A stretch of 64,000 bases of DNA from MPNP01 sp965116235 (GCA_965116235.1 OZ220496.1:2418001-2482000), one strand, 5' to 3'; shown: positions 43,314-52,926, counted from the stretch's first letter. The notes: generated by a model from the sequence alone, not told the origin. Made by a program: numbers and translations.

Positions 43314-44156
43314 TCATGGCCGCAGCTTGCGGAAACCCAAACCTCTGTTTCTCCCATCCAAGTCAGTCAGAGTGTGCTCATGCGTCAGTTTACCGGATCT
43401 GAAGACTTCCCTTACGGCTCGGTCTTGTCGGTAACCAACCTCCACGACGAGCCTTCCATTTTCTTTCAGATAGTGATGAGCACCTTTCGCTATTTCTTGA
43501 AATGCTTCGAGACCATCATGTCCAAGTTTCAAGGCAATCGCGGGTTCGTAAAATCTAACTTCCGGGCACAGTTCACTGTACTCAGTGGCAGTTATATAAG
43601 GTGGATTGGCAACAATCAAGTCAAATCCGTTTTTTTTGATTCCCGCAAACCACGACGTCTGGACAAACAAAGCTCTGTCGTGAACGTCATGCGTTCGAGC
43701 ATTGTCGCGAGCCACGAGCAGAGCCGGGTTTGAGATGTCCGTTCCAACCCCCACAGCCTTTTTGTTCTCGTCAAGGAGTGATACAAGAATGCATCCGCTT
43801 CCTGTACCCAGATCCAATACGGTTTGAAATTCTTCCTCAAGGGCATGTTCGACGAGTGTCTCCGTTTCTGGACGTGGATCGAGCACATGCGTATTGACGG
43901 CAAACTTCCGACTCCAAAACTCCTTGTAACCCACAATCTTGGCAACAGGTGTCCGTCGGCATCTTTGCCGTATCATCTCGCGGTAGGTCCCGATGGTTTC
44001 AGAGTCAAGCGCCATGAACTCACTGGCTTGAAAACTGTAAATCGGTCTTTGCAGGCAATGCTCAAACAGTCTGATGGCATCTCGGTCAGGAGTGTCGACT
44101 CCTGCCTCGATGAGTTGGCGCTTGGCCCATTTCAGCGGATTGGTATTCGGTTCCAT
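43314..44156 (-). CDS. prmC: Release factor glutamine methyltransferase
   Basis: Methylates the Gln of the GGQ motif in peptide release factors. The SAM motif VLDLGTGSGCILVSLL and the catalytic NPPY in DLIVANPPYI are present, along with the family helix PVAKIVGYKEFWSRKFAVN. It is 280 residues. Its ATG shares one base with the stop codon of prfA, so the enzyme is made together with its substrate. Confidence 0.95.
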   Translation of the reverse strand: MEPNTNPLKWAKRQLIEAGVDTPDRDAIRLFEHCLQRPIYSFQASEFMALDSETIGTYREMIRQRCRRTPVAKIVGYKEFWSRKFAVNTHVLDPRPETETLVEHALEEEFQTVLDLGTGSGCILVSLLDENKKAVGVGTDISNPALLVARDNARTHDVHDRALFVQTSWFAGIKKNGFDLIVANPPYITATEYSELCPEVRFYEPAIALKLGHDGLEAFQEIAKGAHHYLKENGRLVVEVGYRQDRAVREVFRSGKLTHEHTLTDLDGRNRGLGFRKLRP

Positions 44157-45238
44157 CAGGTTGCCATGTTCGCCAGTTTGAGGGCCTGGTCGTGGGTGAT
44201 CAGGGGTTCAATGATCGGGTCCAGCTCACCCTCTAGAAACTTCTCCAAGGTGTACAGAGTCAGTTGAATGCGATGGTCCGTAACACGACCTTGCGGATAG
44301 TTGTATGTCCGGATGCGCTCAGACCGGTCGCCGCTGCCCACCTGCGACTTTCGTTCAGCGGCTCGTTTTCCTCTTAATTTTTCAGCCTCTCGATCATACA
44401 GCCTAGAACGGAGCACCTTCATGGCCTTGACCCGGTTTATATGCTGGGATTTTTCAGCCGAAATAACGGCAATGCCTGTTGGAATGTGCGTAATTCGAAC
44501 CGCCGAGTCTGTCTTGTTGACATGCTGCCCACCGGCCCCGCTTGCGCGCATGGTATCAATTCGGATATCATCAGGTTCAATGCTGATGTCGATCTCCTGT
44601 GCTTCCGGCAAAACGGCTACTGTAGCTGCTGAAGTATGGATTCGACCGCTTGCTTCAGTGAGAGGTACCCTTTGAACCCGGTGCACGCCCGATTCATATT
44701 TGAGTCGAGCATATACCCCCTTGCCTTCTATTGTGACAGTGATTTCCTTGAATCCACCCAGAGTTGAGTCGCTGACGTCAAGAGGTTCAAATTTCCACTT
44801 GCGGGCTTCGGCATACCGTTCATACATGCGGTACAGCACACCGCTGAACAACGCCGCTTCCTCTCCTCCGGTGCCTGCTCTGATCTCTAAAACTACGGAC
44901 TTTTCGTCATCGGCATCCTTGGGCAAGAGTTCAATCAGCAGTTCATCTTCTGCAATGGCTAGCTCGTCCAGCAGTTTGGCCTGTTCCTCCTCTGCCATCG
45001 ATTTCATTTCTGAATCCTGAAGCAATTCATCCAGGTCAGCCAATTCAGCCAAAATGCGCTTGTATCGCTCAGTTTTTTCAACGACCGGCTTGAGGTTGTT
45101 GAACTCTTTTGAAAGCTGGATGATCTCCTCCGTGTCCTGTGTCTCGGCCAGCTGGTTCTGAAGCGACAGATAGCGTGTCTGGATCTTTTTGAGCCGTTCA
45201 AGAGGCACGTGAGGAGAATTGTCTCTGGAAGGTATCAA
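44156..45238 (-). CDS. prfA: Peptide chain release factor 1
   Basis: Recognises UAA and UAG stop codons. The catalytic GGQ is in ASGAGGQHVNKTDSAVR. The codon-recognition tripeptide, which is P-x-T in RF1, reads PLT in GVHRVQRVPLTEASGRIHTS, where PAT or PVT is more common. It is 360 residues with the usual N-terminal helical domain. The start is a TTG with AGGAG six bases upstream; no ATG is near. The overlap with prmC couples the two. Confidence 0.95.
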   Translation of the reverse strand: MIPSRDNSPHVPLERLKKIQTRYLSLQNQLAETQDTEEIIQLSKEFNNLKPVVEKTERYKRILAELADLDELLQDSEMKSMAEEEQAKLLDELAIAEDELLIELLPKDADDEKSVVLEIRAGTGGEEAALFSGVLYRMYERYAEARKWKFEPLDVSDSTLGGFKEITVTIEGKGVYARLKYESGVHRVQRVPLTEASGRIHTSAATVAVLPEAQEIDISIEPDDIRIDTMRASGAGGQHVNKTDSAVRITHIPTGIAVISAEKSQHINRVKAMKVLRSRLYDREAEKLRGKRAAERKSQVGSGDRSERIRTYNYPQGRVTDHRIQLTLYTLEKFLEGELDPIIEPLITHDQALKLANMAT

Positions 45239-45381
45239 GCTCGTCTCCTGAAGGGCCTTAATCTTGTCTCAAGCCCGCGATGCCAGGGGAACTGGCTTGG
45301 ACTCATGAAATTCGGCCGTTTTCCGGACTGCCGCACCAGGCAGTGTTTTTTATGAATTTGGTACAATATCGGCACGAAGAG

Positions 45382-46500
45382 TTATGAAAGACCTTTGAGA
45401 GATTCGATTTCTTGAGCTTTCTGGCGAACCAGACCTTCCAGTTCGTCAATCATCTGCTCGTTCGAAATCTTGTGCGAACTGTTTCCCGCCAGATAGACCA
45501 TGCCGAAATCCTTTCCGCCTCCGGTGTAGCCCACATCGGTCATCAAGGCTTCTCCGGGTCCATTGACAACACATCCAATGATGGACAAATTGATGGGGGT
45601 CTTTACGTCGCTGAGTCGCTCTTCAAGAATTTTCACTGTCTTGATTACATCAAAGCCCTGACGGGCACAACTTGGGCAGGAAATGATGTTGACCCCGTTT
45701 GTTCGCAAGTTCAGCGACTTCAAGATTTCAAAACCGACCTTGACCTCCACCTCAGGCTCATCCGAAAGGCTGACGCGGATTGTGTCACCGATTCCACCGA
45801 GGAGAAGACTTCCCATGCCGATCGAAGATTTCACCGTGCCCGGCAACGAACTGCCGGCCTCTGTAATCCCCAGGTGAAAAGGAGCGTCGGTTTCGCGGGC
45901 CAGACCTTGATATGCCGCGATGGCAAGAAAAACATCTGATGCCTTGCAACTGATTTTGTATTCCGTAAACCCGCAATCTTCAAGGATTCTGATATGATTC
46001 AGTCCCGATTCGATCATGGCTTCAGGGCACGGCTCCCTATGTTTGTCTAGCAAATGGCGTTCAAGACTGCCGGCATTGACACCGATTCGGATGCTGCATC
46101 CATTGCTCTTGGCAGCTTGAACAACCTCACGAATCCTGTCTTTGTTGCCAATGTTTCCCGGATTGATTCGAAGACAGGCCGCACCCGCATCGGCGGCCTC
46201 CAATGCTCGCTTGTAGTGGAAGTGAATGTCTGCAATAATCGGTATGGACACTTCTGGAACAATCTCTCTCAAAGCTCGGGAAGAATCCTCATCCGGGATC
46301 GATACCCTGATGATGTCGGCTCCAGCCGCAGCGCAACGGTTGATCTGCCCGACTGTTGCGGCAACATCGGTCGTGAGCGTGTTCGTCATCGTTTGAACGC
46401 TGATTGGTGCATCACCACCAACAGGAACAGGGCCGACGAACACTGTTCGCGTTTTCCTTCGAGGAATATTCCTCCACGGCCGAATGTCGTTTTGAAACAT
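45382..46500 (-). CDS. ispG: 4-hydroxy-3-methylbut-2-enyl diphosphate synthase
   Basis: Iron-sulfur enzyme of the MEP pathway (GcpE), acting downstream of IspDF in this window. The N-terminal TIM-barrel block PISVQTMTNTLTTDVAAT and ADIHFHYKRALEA are present. The cluster-binding Cys residues are in IISCPSCARQG and IIGCVVNGPGEA. It is 372 residues. It lies downstream of the RodZ-like gene on the same strand, 45 bases apart. Confidence 0.96.
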   Translation of the reverse strand: MFQNDIRPWRNIPRRKTRTVFVGPVPVGGDAPISVQTMTNTLTTDVAATVGQINRCAAAGADIIRVSIPDEDSSRALREIVPEVSIPIIADIHFHYKRALEAADAGAACLRINPGNIGNKDRIREVVQAAKSNGCSIRIGVNAGSLERHLLDKHREPCPEAMIESGLNHIRILEDCGFTEYKISCKASDVFLAIAAYQGLARETDAPFHLGITEAGSSLPGTVKSSIGMGSLLLGGIGDTIRVSLSDEPEVEVKVGFEILKSLNLRTNGVNIISCPSCARQGFDVIKTVKILEERLSDVKTPINLSIIGCVVNGPGEALMTDVGYTGGGKDFGMVYLAGNSSHKISNEQMIDELEGLVRQKAQEIESLKGLS

Positions 46501-46545
46501 TGATCAGTTGACGACGATGTGATCGATATTCAGAGTTTGAAGACT

Positions 46546-47781
46546 CTACTCTGAATTATTCGTTACTCCCGCATGGTCGGCGTTTATTTTTGCCTGCAGG
46601 GTTCTTTGGACCTCGTCCGGGAACGAGTCAATGGTGGCCACGTCATAATCGGAACTGAAATCGGCAGGGGCCAGAGCTATGTTGTCGACGACATGGCCTG
46701 TACCAATTGGACCATAGACCGTGTTCCTGTACACGAAATACAAGTTCCGGGCGTTCCCGGTCCGGAGAATTCTGCTTGCGCCTGTTTCAACAACCTCATA
46801 GGCTTGACCAGGAATCAGCGTCCGCTCCAGAAGAACCGTCCCATCTTCCTGATATACCTTAACCCAGGCCGCTTCACTCGAGACCAGATAAATCTTGTCA
46901 TCAGCGGGCTGGATGGCAGTAAAATCCTCCAGGAACGCCGCGATGACATCCTCTTCTGTTTCCATTTCCTTATCAGGAGGCGAATAGACCGAAAAAATGC
47001 TGTCGTGCCCCTCCCAAGCCGATTCCTGAACATTTGCCTTGCCATATCCTGTCGGAATAATGTCAATCATGGGGTCAAGCCTCTCGTATTGCGGCAATCC
47101 CAATTCTTGCTTCCGAACAAATGGAACCTCCACCGATTCGGGGTTTTCACCGGCGCTTGAGATCAGTGAAGTGTCCTGCACCGTTGCGGTCGCGTGGGGA
47201 CCAACTATGATCTGACTATATAGAGTCCAGGACAGATACGCTCCACCAGCCAGCAATCCCATGACAAGGGATACCGATGCAAACCCGACAAAAAACTCGC
47301 CCCTGAATACGTAGGATAGAACACGCCCCGTTAAATCAGCCAGAATGTTCCATGCCTTGACATATTTACCCGTCGGGTGCGGCAAATTGCCGGCAAAAGA
47401 ATCATCGACGGTCGCAATCATTCCACTCCTGGAACGACGATATCCCGTTTCGGCACAAAACCGACTGTACGTAGGTTCCGGTTCCATGCCGAGATATTTG
47501 GCATACTGGAGCACATAGCTGCCGATAAGCCGGGGGTTGTTAAATGCCTCCAAATCGCCCTTCTCGATGGCGAGCACAATGTAGGGCGGCAAGCCGATTT
47601 CCTTGTTGACGTCAATCAGCGAGCGGCCCAGACTGGCTCTTTGCCCTCGCATGGCATCGCCCAGAACGAAATCATGACTGTCAAAAGTTCCATCCCAAAC
47701 CGGCCTTGTTCCAGACCGGCCCGATGACTCTTTCCGCTTTCGACCAAAGGATACCGCCTGCAGCCCGTGTTTCTTGATCAT
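46546..47781 (-). CDS. RodZ-like helix-turn-helix membrane protein (DUF4115)
   Basis: A 411-residue bitopic protein. The cytoplasmic part has a Cro/RodZ-type helix-turn-helix (about residues 40-100: LGRSLIDVNKEIGLPPYIVLAIEKGD). A transmembrane segment near 163-190 (FFVGFASVSLVMGLLAGGAYL) follows. The periplasmic region ends in a DUF4115 domain (about 295-365), with AWVKVYQEDGTVLLERTLIPGQAYEV. RodZ links MreB to the cell-wall machinery; here ispG is the next gene, as in many Proteobacteria. The N-terminal 40 residues are unlike typical RodZ. Confidence 0.85.
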   Translation of the reverse strand: MIKKHGLQAVSFGRKRKESSGRSGTRPVWDGTFDSHDFVLGDAMRGQRASLGRSLIDVNKEIGLPPYIVLAIEKGDLEAFNNPRLIGSYVLQYAKYLGMEPEPTYSRFCAETGYRRSRSGMIATVDDSFAGNLPHPTGKYVKAWNILADLTGRVLSYVFRGEFFVGFASVSLVMGLLAGGAYLSWTLYSQIIVGPHATATVQDTSLISSAGENPESVEVPFVRKQELGLPQYERLDPMIDIIPTGYGKANVQESAWEGHDSIFSVYSPPDKEMETEEDVIAAFLEDFTAIQPADDKIYLVSSEAAWVKVYQEDGTVLLERTLIPGQAYEVVETGASRILRTGNARNLYFVYRNTVYGPIGTGHVVDNIALAPADFSSDYDVATIDSFPDEVQRTLQAKINADHAGVTNNSE

Positions 47782-47938
47782 TGAATTTTGGCCACCAGTT
47801 TAGATTCCTGCTCGCGAATCAACATGTGTACACGTTCACGTGAATTAACGCTAATTCTAGATGAAATGGTCAAGAAAACAAGAAAAATGTGGATAAATTC
47901 GTGAAAAGCCGTTGAAGTTCGAAACTCCGTGTCCAGTT

Positions 47939-48223
47939 TTAAGGCCTTTGCCGCCGTGCGGCGTATTCGACATCGACCCAGAGTGCAATTTCGTCAAACA
48001 GTTCTGACAGAGAACTGGGCGGAGCACATAGTCCCATCAACGAATCCATTATTTCTGGATCCGATATTTCCAGAAGTGCCTCAAAGGCATCAAGTTTCGG
48101 GTCGTCAAATCCCTCCAGGCAGCTGGCCGCGAACGAACCAATCAACTCACACGTTTCCCGTGTGCCTCTGTTCTGTGCCTTTTGGGACAGTTTCTTGATT
48201 CGGATCTGCCGGGCTGTCATCAT
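47939..48223 (-). CDS. sdhE: Succinate dehydrogenase assembly factor SdhE
   Basis: A 94-residue helical protein of the SdhE/Sdh5 (DUF339) family, which promotes covalent FAD attachment to the succinate dehydrogenase flavoprotein. The RGTRE motif (family R-G-x-x-E, in QNRGTRETCELIGSF) and FEALLEISDPEIMDSLMG are diagnostic. The C-terminal tail (LSELFDEIALWVDVEY) is longer than in some homologues. The ribosome-binding site is weak. It lies 18 bases downstream of the Lrp-type regulator gene. Confidence 0.88.
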   Translation of the reverse strand: MMTARQIRIKKLSQKAQNRGTRETCELIGSFAASCLEGFDDPKLDAFEALLEISDPEIMDSLMGLCAPPSSLSELFDEIALWVDVEYAARRQRP

Positions 48224-48241
48224 GGCGAACAGACCCGGCTG

Positions 48242-48715
48242 TCAGGACGAAACAGATGTCAAGTCGAGCTGGTTGGACGACTTGATTTCTTCCATGGATA
48301 TCAAGGCTGTCACGTTGTAGATTTTCACCTGCTGAATTAGGGCTTGGTAGAACTTGTCATAAGCCTTGGCATTCTCGACCCGGACCTTGAGAATGTAGTC
48401 GATGTCTCCGGCCAGCCGATGCGCTTCCAAAACCTCAGGACGTTCCCTGACGGCTTTCAGAAAGGAGCGTTGCCATTCGGCCTCATGTTCGGATGTACGG
48501 ATCAAGACGAAAAAGCAGGCTTCAAAACCGAGTTTTTCAAAATCGACATTGATGGTAAAATTCTTGATGACTCCCCGCTCAACAAGCTTCTTGATGCGGA
48601 CCCAGACCGGAGTTTTTGAGGCTCCCACATTCTTTGAGATTTTTTCCAGCTGCTGACGAGAATTGAAGAGTAAAGCCATCAAAATCTTTCGGTCAATCGT
48701 GTCGATCTTTTGCAT
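48242..48715 (-). CDS. Lrp/AsnC-family transcriptional regulator
   Basis: A 157-residue regulator. The N-terminal winged helix-turn-helix is clear (IDRKILMALLFNSRQQLEKISKNVGASKTPVWVRIKKL). The C-terminal ligand-binding RAM domain contains EVLEAHRLAGDIDYILKVRVEN, the amino-acid-sensing GDxDY element. The ATG at 48715 was preferred to a TTG four codons earlier. Its amino-acid ligand and targets are not known. No divergent target gene is adjacent: thyX lies upstream on the same strand, 19 bases away. Confidence 0.9.
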   Translation of the reverse strand: MQKIDTIDRKILMALLFNSRQQLEKISKNVGASKTPVWVRIKKLVERGVIKNFTINVDFEKLGFEACFFVLIRTSEHEAEWQRSFLKAVRERPEVLEAHRLAGDIDYILKVRVENAKAYDKFYQALIQQVKIYNVTALISMEEIKSSNQLDLTSVSS

Positions 48716-48734
48716 ATCCAATCTCAAATCTTGC

Positions 48735-49655
48735 TTATTCTTGGATATTTAGATCAAGTATTTGACAAAACTCGTTCCATTCACGCTGCGTTAACCCCGA
48801 AGTTTGATAAGCGACCCGTTCGCCTCTGTTCATTGCCTTCAGCAGACTCACCTGCTGTCTGGAGAAGGACGCTCCATTGAGCCAGTAGTCTTCAAAAGCC
48901 CGATAGGTTACGGGAACCCACAATTGAACCAGTTCAGCAATCTGCCGTGCGTAAACCCTGATTTCCCTCTGCGCATGTGCATCAGCCCGCAGGGCAATGA
49001 ATTTCAACAAATTCAGCAGGTTAATCTTCCAATACCACTGGGTGTAGATATTGGCGGGAAGGTTCATTCGCGCCAGTTCACGTGACAAACCGTCTTGATT
49101 GTCGTCTGAGAGCATCTCTTCGTAATGCTCATACGCCCGGCTGCTGTCCTTGATCAAGGTTTTCAGCACTTGGTCTTTTTCCTTCTCGCTGAGCGGCTTT
49201 CCTCCACCTTGCCGGTTTGCTGAAGACTGAGCCAGCAAATATTCAGGCTCTGGAATGTAAAATTCTTGATCCAGTTTCGAATAGCGGGCTGAATACTCGT
49301 TGACTGAAGCCGTGCGATGCCTGATCCATTGACGAGCAACGAAGATCGGCAGCTTGACGTGCAACTTGATATCGCACATTTCGAACGGAGTCATGTGCTG
49401 GTGCCGCATAAGATAACGGATCAGGCCTTCATCGCTGCGAGCTTGCTTGGTACCCTTGCCATACGACACGCGTGCGGCCTGCACGATTGACGAATCGTTT
49501 CCCATGTAATCGACCACGCGGACGAAGCCGTGATCAAGGACAGGATACATCGTGTACAGTGCATTTTCCAAGCCTTCGCTGATGCTACGCAAAGTCGTGC
49601 CTTTGTCTTCCCTTGATGCCGTGATTGTCTCTTCAATTTCTGGTGAGTGTGCCAT
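48735..49655 (-). CDS. thyX: Flavin-dependent thymidylate synthase
   Basis: Makes dTMP from dUMP with methylene-THF, FAD and NADPH. The signature RHRTASVNEYSARYS (family RHR-x7-S pattern) is present, with MRHQHMTPFEMCDIKLHVKLPIFVARQW before it. LRADAHAQREIRVYARQI near the C-terminus binds FAD and dUMP. It is 306 residues. Together with NrdJ it gives the organism FAD- and B12-dependent routes to DNA precursors. Confidence 0.96.
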   Translation of the reverse strand: MAHSPEIEETITASREDKGTTLRSISEGLENALYTMYPVLDHGFVRVVDYMGNDSSIVQAARVSYGKGTKQARSDEGLIRYLMRHQHMTPFEMCDIKLHVKLPIFVARQWIRHRTASVNEYSARYSKLDQEFYIPEPEYLLAQSSANRQGGGKPLSEKEKDQVLKTLIKDSSRAYEHYEEMLSDDNQDGLSRELARMNLPANIYTQWYWKINLLNLLKFIALRADAHAQREIRVYARQIAELVQLWVPVTYRAFEDYWLNGASFSRQQVSLLKAMNRGERVAYQTSGLTQREWNEFCQILDLNIQE

Positions 49656-49740
49656 GTCGCGTGATATTTCAGTTCTATCTTCTCCAAGTTAGAAGTATTA
49701 TCCAACCACTGATTGTTAACATATTAATTCTGAGGCAATT

Positions 49741-50166
49741 ATGGTTCGGTATCTGCATACCATGGTGCGAGTGAAGGATTTGGAAAAATCCATTGGCTTT
49801 TACAAGTTGCTTGGTCTTGAAGAGATCAGGAGAATCGATAATACTGACGGCCGTTTCACCTTAGTTTTTCTGGCCCCTCCCGACCAGCCGGAATGCCCAG
49901 TTGAATTGACCTACAACTGGGACGGGGATGAAGGCCTTCCCTCGGACAGCCGACATTTTGGCCACTTGGCCTACGCCGTTGACGACATATACGAAACCTG
50001 CCGAATTCTGGCGGAAAACGGTGTTACAATCAATCGACCGCCACGCGATGGACACATGGCCTTCGTTCGTTCGCCCGACAACATCTCGATTGAACTGCTT
50101 CAAAAGGGTGAATCATTGACCCCTCAAGAACCTTGGTCAAGCATGTCCAATCATGGTCACTGGTGA
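49741..50166 (+). CDS. gloA: Lactoylglutathione lyase (glyoxalase I)
   Basis: Converts the hemithioacetal of methylglyoxal and glutathione to S-lactoylglutathione. It is a VOC-fold metalloenzyme of 141 residues. The first metal-ligand His is in YLHTMVRVKDLEKSIGFY, and DSRHFGHLAYAVDDIYETC carries another. The acidic ligand is in FVRSPDNISIELLQ. GAGG five bases before the ATG supports the start. It is divergent from thyX. Confidence 0.94.
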   Translation: MVRYLHTMVRVKDLEKSIGFYKLLGLEEIRRIDNTDGRFTLVFLAPPDQPECPVELTYNWDGDEGLPSDSRHFGHLAYAVDDIYETCRILAENGVTINRPPRDGHMAFVRSPDNISIELLQKGESLTPQEPWSSMSNHGHW

Positions 50167-50299
50167 TCTTGAACCACGGGACGGGAGCAGCGGAGTTCCT
50201 GCAACTCGACAGGGCCGCAAGTTGACCTGTGACCCTTCTGTCAGGTTGAGCCAGTCAGCTGATATTTTTGCTTGCCGCTTGACTTTCACTGTGAACTGC

Positions 50300-50613
50300 T
50301 CCACATAGAACGTGTTCCGTTGGGAACTATGGTGATAAATGCGCACGGAATAACCGGATCGGACCCGGGGGCGGTACCCGGCGGCTCCACCAGACTTCTG
50401 CGGGGCCGAAATAGGATCGACGAACGTGTAAAGGTGTTGGCTTTCACTCGGTGGGGTACCGCTGTTATCGGTCCACTCTGCACAATTGCCAATGACAATC
50501 GTGCTCCGTATGCCCTAGCTGCGTAAGCTAGATCCCATACGGGAACCAGACTCTACGGCAAAAGCACTTGCTGTAGCGGGGTTTGCGGGCACCTGGCAAC
50601 AGAAGCCCGCGCT
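50300..50613 (+). ncRNA. ssrA: tmRNA, circularly permuted two-piece form
   Basis: The acceptor piece comes first and ends in CGGCTCC-ACCA at 50382-50392. After a nine-base spacer the coding piece starts GGGGCCG at 50402-50408, which pairs with CGGCTCC to rebuild the seven-base acceptor stem (one G-U). The tag frame at 50488-50526 reads ANDNRAPYALAA followed by TAA, and the stop lies in the loop of CTAGCT/AGCTAG. Later stems include CTACGGCAA/TTGCTGTAG and GCGGGC/GCCCGC at 50585-50610. The order is that of alphaproteobacterial two-piece tmRNA. The outer ends are approximate. The spacer is expected to be cut out, leaving two RNAs. Confidence 0.93.
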
Positions 50614-50860
50614 TCCCTTCTCCAGCAGTTCTTGAAATCTTGCCCGGTGCCCGGAAACTTGCGAGTTTGCTTCCTGTTCAGAAACCGGGCAATCAGTTTG
50701 CGCTTCTCCCTTCGTCTGGAAGCAAGAACGACAGATCAAGAGCCCGACGAGCACAGACTCGATTGTCTTGAATTTAATTTAAACGCCGTCTCTTTATTGG
50801 TAATAAGGCTACTCTAAGTCATGCAATTATCGTTCGTTGTGACCGGGAGAAGGAATCGGT

Positions 50861-51334
50861 TTGGCTTCCGAAGAGTACAAGTCCAGCACAATCGATTATA
50901 CGTCGTTGCTGCAAGAAGCGATGTATGGCGTCATCCGCAATGCACTGACGGTTGTCAGCAATGAAGGGGCACCCCGACATCCCGGCATCGTCGTCACATT
51001 GAATCCGCATGCCGCAGGCGTGGTGATGGATGATCACCTGAAGTCTCGGCACAGCAACGAGATGGTGATAATTCTGGAAAATTGGTTCGACAGGCTTCAG
51101 GCCGAAGATAAGGGGTTCTGGGTCACACTGAATTTTGAGAATGCGCCAGAACGGCTCTATCTCCCTTATTCCTGCATCAACAGGTTTTTTGACAAGGCCG
51201 CCCGATTCGGTTTTGAAGCATCACCTCATGTCCTCGATGCATCAGAGCCGCAAGCCCGGAATCCAGAAACTTCCAGTTGGCTTCCGGACAAAGCCGGCAA
51301 GGTCGTCAGTCTGGACAGCTTTCGCAAGAAATGA
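50861..51334 (+). CDS. sspB: ClpXP adaptor SspB (alpha type)
   Basis: Tethers ssrA-tagged proteins to the ClpXP protease. The alphaproteobacterial SspB fold is recognisable from IDYTSLLQEAMYGVIRNALTVV, HPGIVVTLNPHAAGVVM (the tag-binding strand region) and MVIILENWFDRL. The C-terminal tail ends KAGKVVSLDSFRKK, the ClpX-docking peptide. It is 157 residues. The start is TTG, with AAGGA six bases upstream and no alternative ATG. It lies about 250 bases after ssrA, whose tag it recognises, and before fumC. Confidence 0.93.
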   Translation: MASEEYKSSTIDYTSLLQEAMYGVIRNALTVVSNEGAPRHPGIVVTLNPHAAGVVMDDHLKSRHSNEMVIILENWFDRLQAEDKGFWVTLNFENAPERLYLPYSCINRFFDKAARFGFEASPHVLDASEPQARNPETSSWLPDKAGKVVSLDSFRKK

Positions 51335-51380
51335 TTCACGGCAACCATGCTCCGCAAAGCAGAACCACATTGGTGTCGAC

Positions 51381-52781
51381 ATGAATGAAGTACGAGTTGA
51401 AACGGACAGTTTTGGGCCCTTGGAGGTTCCGGCCGACAAATATTGGGGTGCGCAGACACAACGTTCAGTCATGAACTTTCCGATCGGCACGGAGAGACAA
51501 CCTTCCGCCATTGTTCGAGCTTTGGGCATAATCAAGAAAGCGTGCGCCCAGGCCAACATGCAGTATGGGCTTCTGGACAAGAGTGTCGGCAACCAAATTG
51601 TCTGGGCGGCCGACAAGGTGATTGATGGCGGAATGGACGACAACTTCCCGCTTGTGGTTTGGCAAACCGGGTCAGGAACCCAGTCCAACATGAATGCCAA
51701 CGAGGTTATTGCAAATCTTGCGATTGAACGGATGAATGGAGTGGTGGGGTCGAAATCGCCGGTCCATCCCAACGATCATGTGAACATGAGCCAGTCATCC
51801 AATGACACTTTTCCAACGGCCATGCACATCGCAGCGGCAGAGGAAGTCACACACCGGCTGGTACCCGCCTTGGACAGCCTGCATGATGCTCTGGACAAAA
51901 AATGTCAGGAATTCGACGCTATCATCAAGATTGGCCGAACACATACCCAAGATGCCACCCCCCTGACCCTAGGTCAAGAATTTTCAGGTTATCGACGGCA
52001 GGTTGAGCAAGGGCTGTCAAGACTGAACAGGTCCCTTGTCGACATTTATGAAATTGCCCAAGGGGGCACGGCTGTTGGCACGGGCCTCAACACGGTTGAG
52101 GGATGGGCCGAGCATGTCGCGGCCAACATAGCCGCGATAACCTCACTTCCATTCGTCTCGGCGCAGAACAAGTTTGAATCCTTGGCAGCCCATGATGCCA
52201 TGGTCGAACTCTCCGGCACGCTGAGGACTATAGCTGTTTCATTGTTCAAGATTGCTAATGATATACGCCTTCTTGCGTCGGGTCCACGCTGTGGGCTTGG
52301 CGAACTCATCCTGCCCGAGAATGAACCGGGGTCTTCGATTATGCCGGGGAAAGTCAACCCCACTCAAACCGAAGCGCTGACGATGGTCTGCGCTCATGTG
52401 ATCGGCAATGATGCCGCTGTCGGCATTGCAGGCAGCCAAGGGCACTTCGAACTCAATGTTTACAAGCCCATGATGGCTTACAATGTTCTCCAGTCAATAC
52501 GACTGCTCACGGATGGGATCAATTCTTTTGTCCACAACTGTGTTGATGGCATCAAGGCCAATGAAGCTCGTATCAAGAATTTGATGCACGAGTCATTGAT
52601 GCTGGTCACCGCCCTGTCGCCGCTTATCGGCTACGATAAGTCGACGGAAGTGGCCAAACGCGCTCACAAGCACGGTCTGACGCTCAAGCAAGCCGCTCTC
52701 GAACTCGGCTACGTGAAACCGGACGAGTTTGATCAAGTTGTTCGCCCTGAAAAGATGCTTGGCCCGAGGAAACTGCCATAA
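51381..52781 (+). CDS. fumC: Fumarate hydratase, class II
   Basis: Iron-independent fumarase of the citric acid cycle. It is a 466-residue member of the fumarase/aspartase family. DSFGPLEVPADKYWGAQTQRS is the standard start. Active-site blocks SSNDTFPTAMHIAA, GRTHTQDATPLTLGQEF and the signature GSSIMPGKVNPTQTEA are present. The open frame extends upstream into sspB, but the ATG at 51381 gives the family length. It is 46 bases after sspB. Confidence 0.97.
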   Translation: MNEVRVETDSFGPLEVPADKYWGAQTQRSVMNFPIGTERQPSAIVRALGIIKKACAQANMQYGLLDKSVGNQIVWAADKVIDGGMDDNFPLVVWQTGSGTQSNMNANEVIANLAIERMNGVVGSKSPVHPNDHVNMSQSSNDTFPTAMHIAAAEEVTHRLVPALDSLHDALDKKCQEFDAIIKIGRTHTQDATPLTLGQEFSGYRRQVEQGLSRLNRSLVDIYEIAQGGTAVGTGLNTVEGWAEHVAANIAAITSLPFVSAQNKFESLAAHDAMVELSGTLRTIAVSLFKIANDIRLLASGPRCGLGELILPENEPGSSIMPGKVNPTQTEALTMVCAHVIGNDAAVGIAGSQGHFELNVYKPMMAYNVLQSIRLLTDGINSFVHNCVDGIKANEARIKNLMHESLMLVTALSPLIGYDKSTEVAKRAHKHGLTLKQAALELGYVKPDEFDQVVRPEKMLGPRKLP

Positions 52782-52926
52782 TCCACTCCCTGACCTTGGA
52801 CTTTTTTCTTTCCGGATCTGTTTGGGCGTCCTTGCAAGTTTCACAGGGCCGAGCTATTGCTTCATTAATCGGCGTAAGACAACTTTACATTCATAAGGAC
52901 GCGCAACGCAATTCTTGAGATGTACC

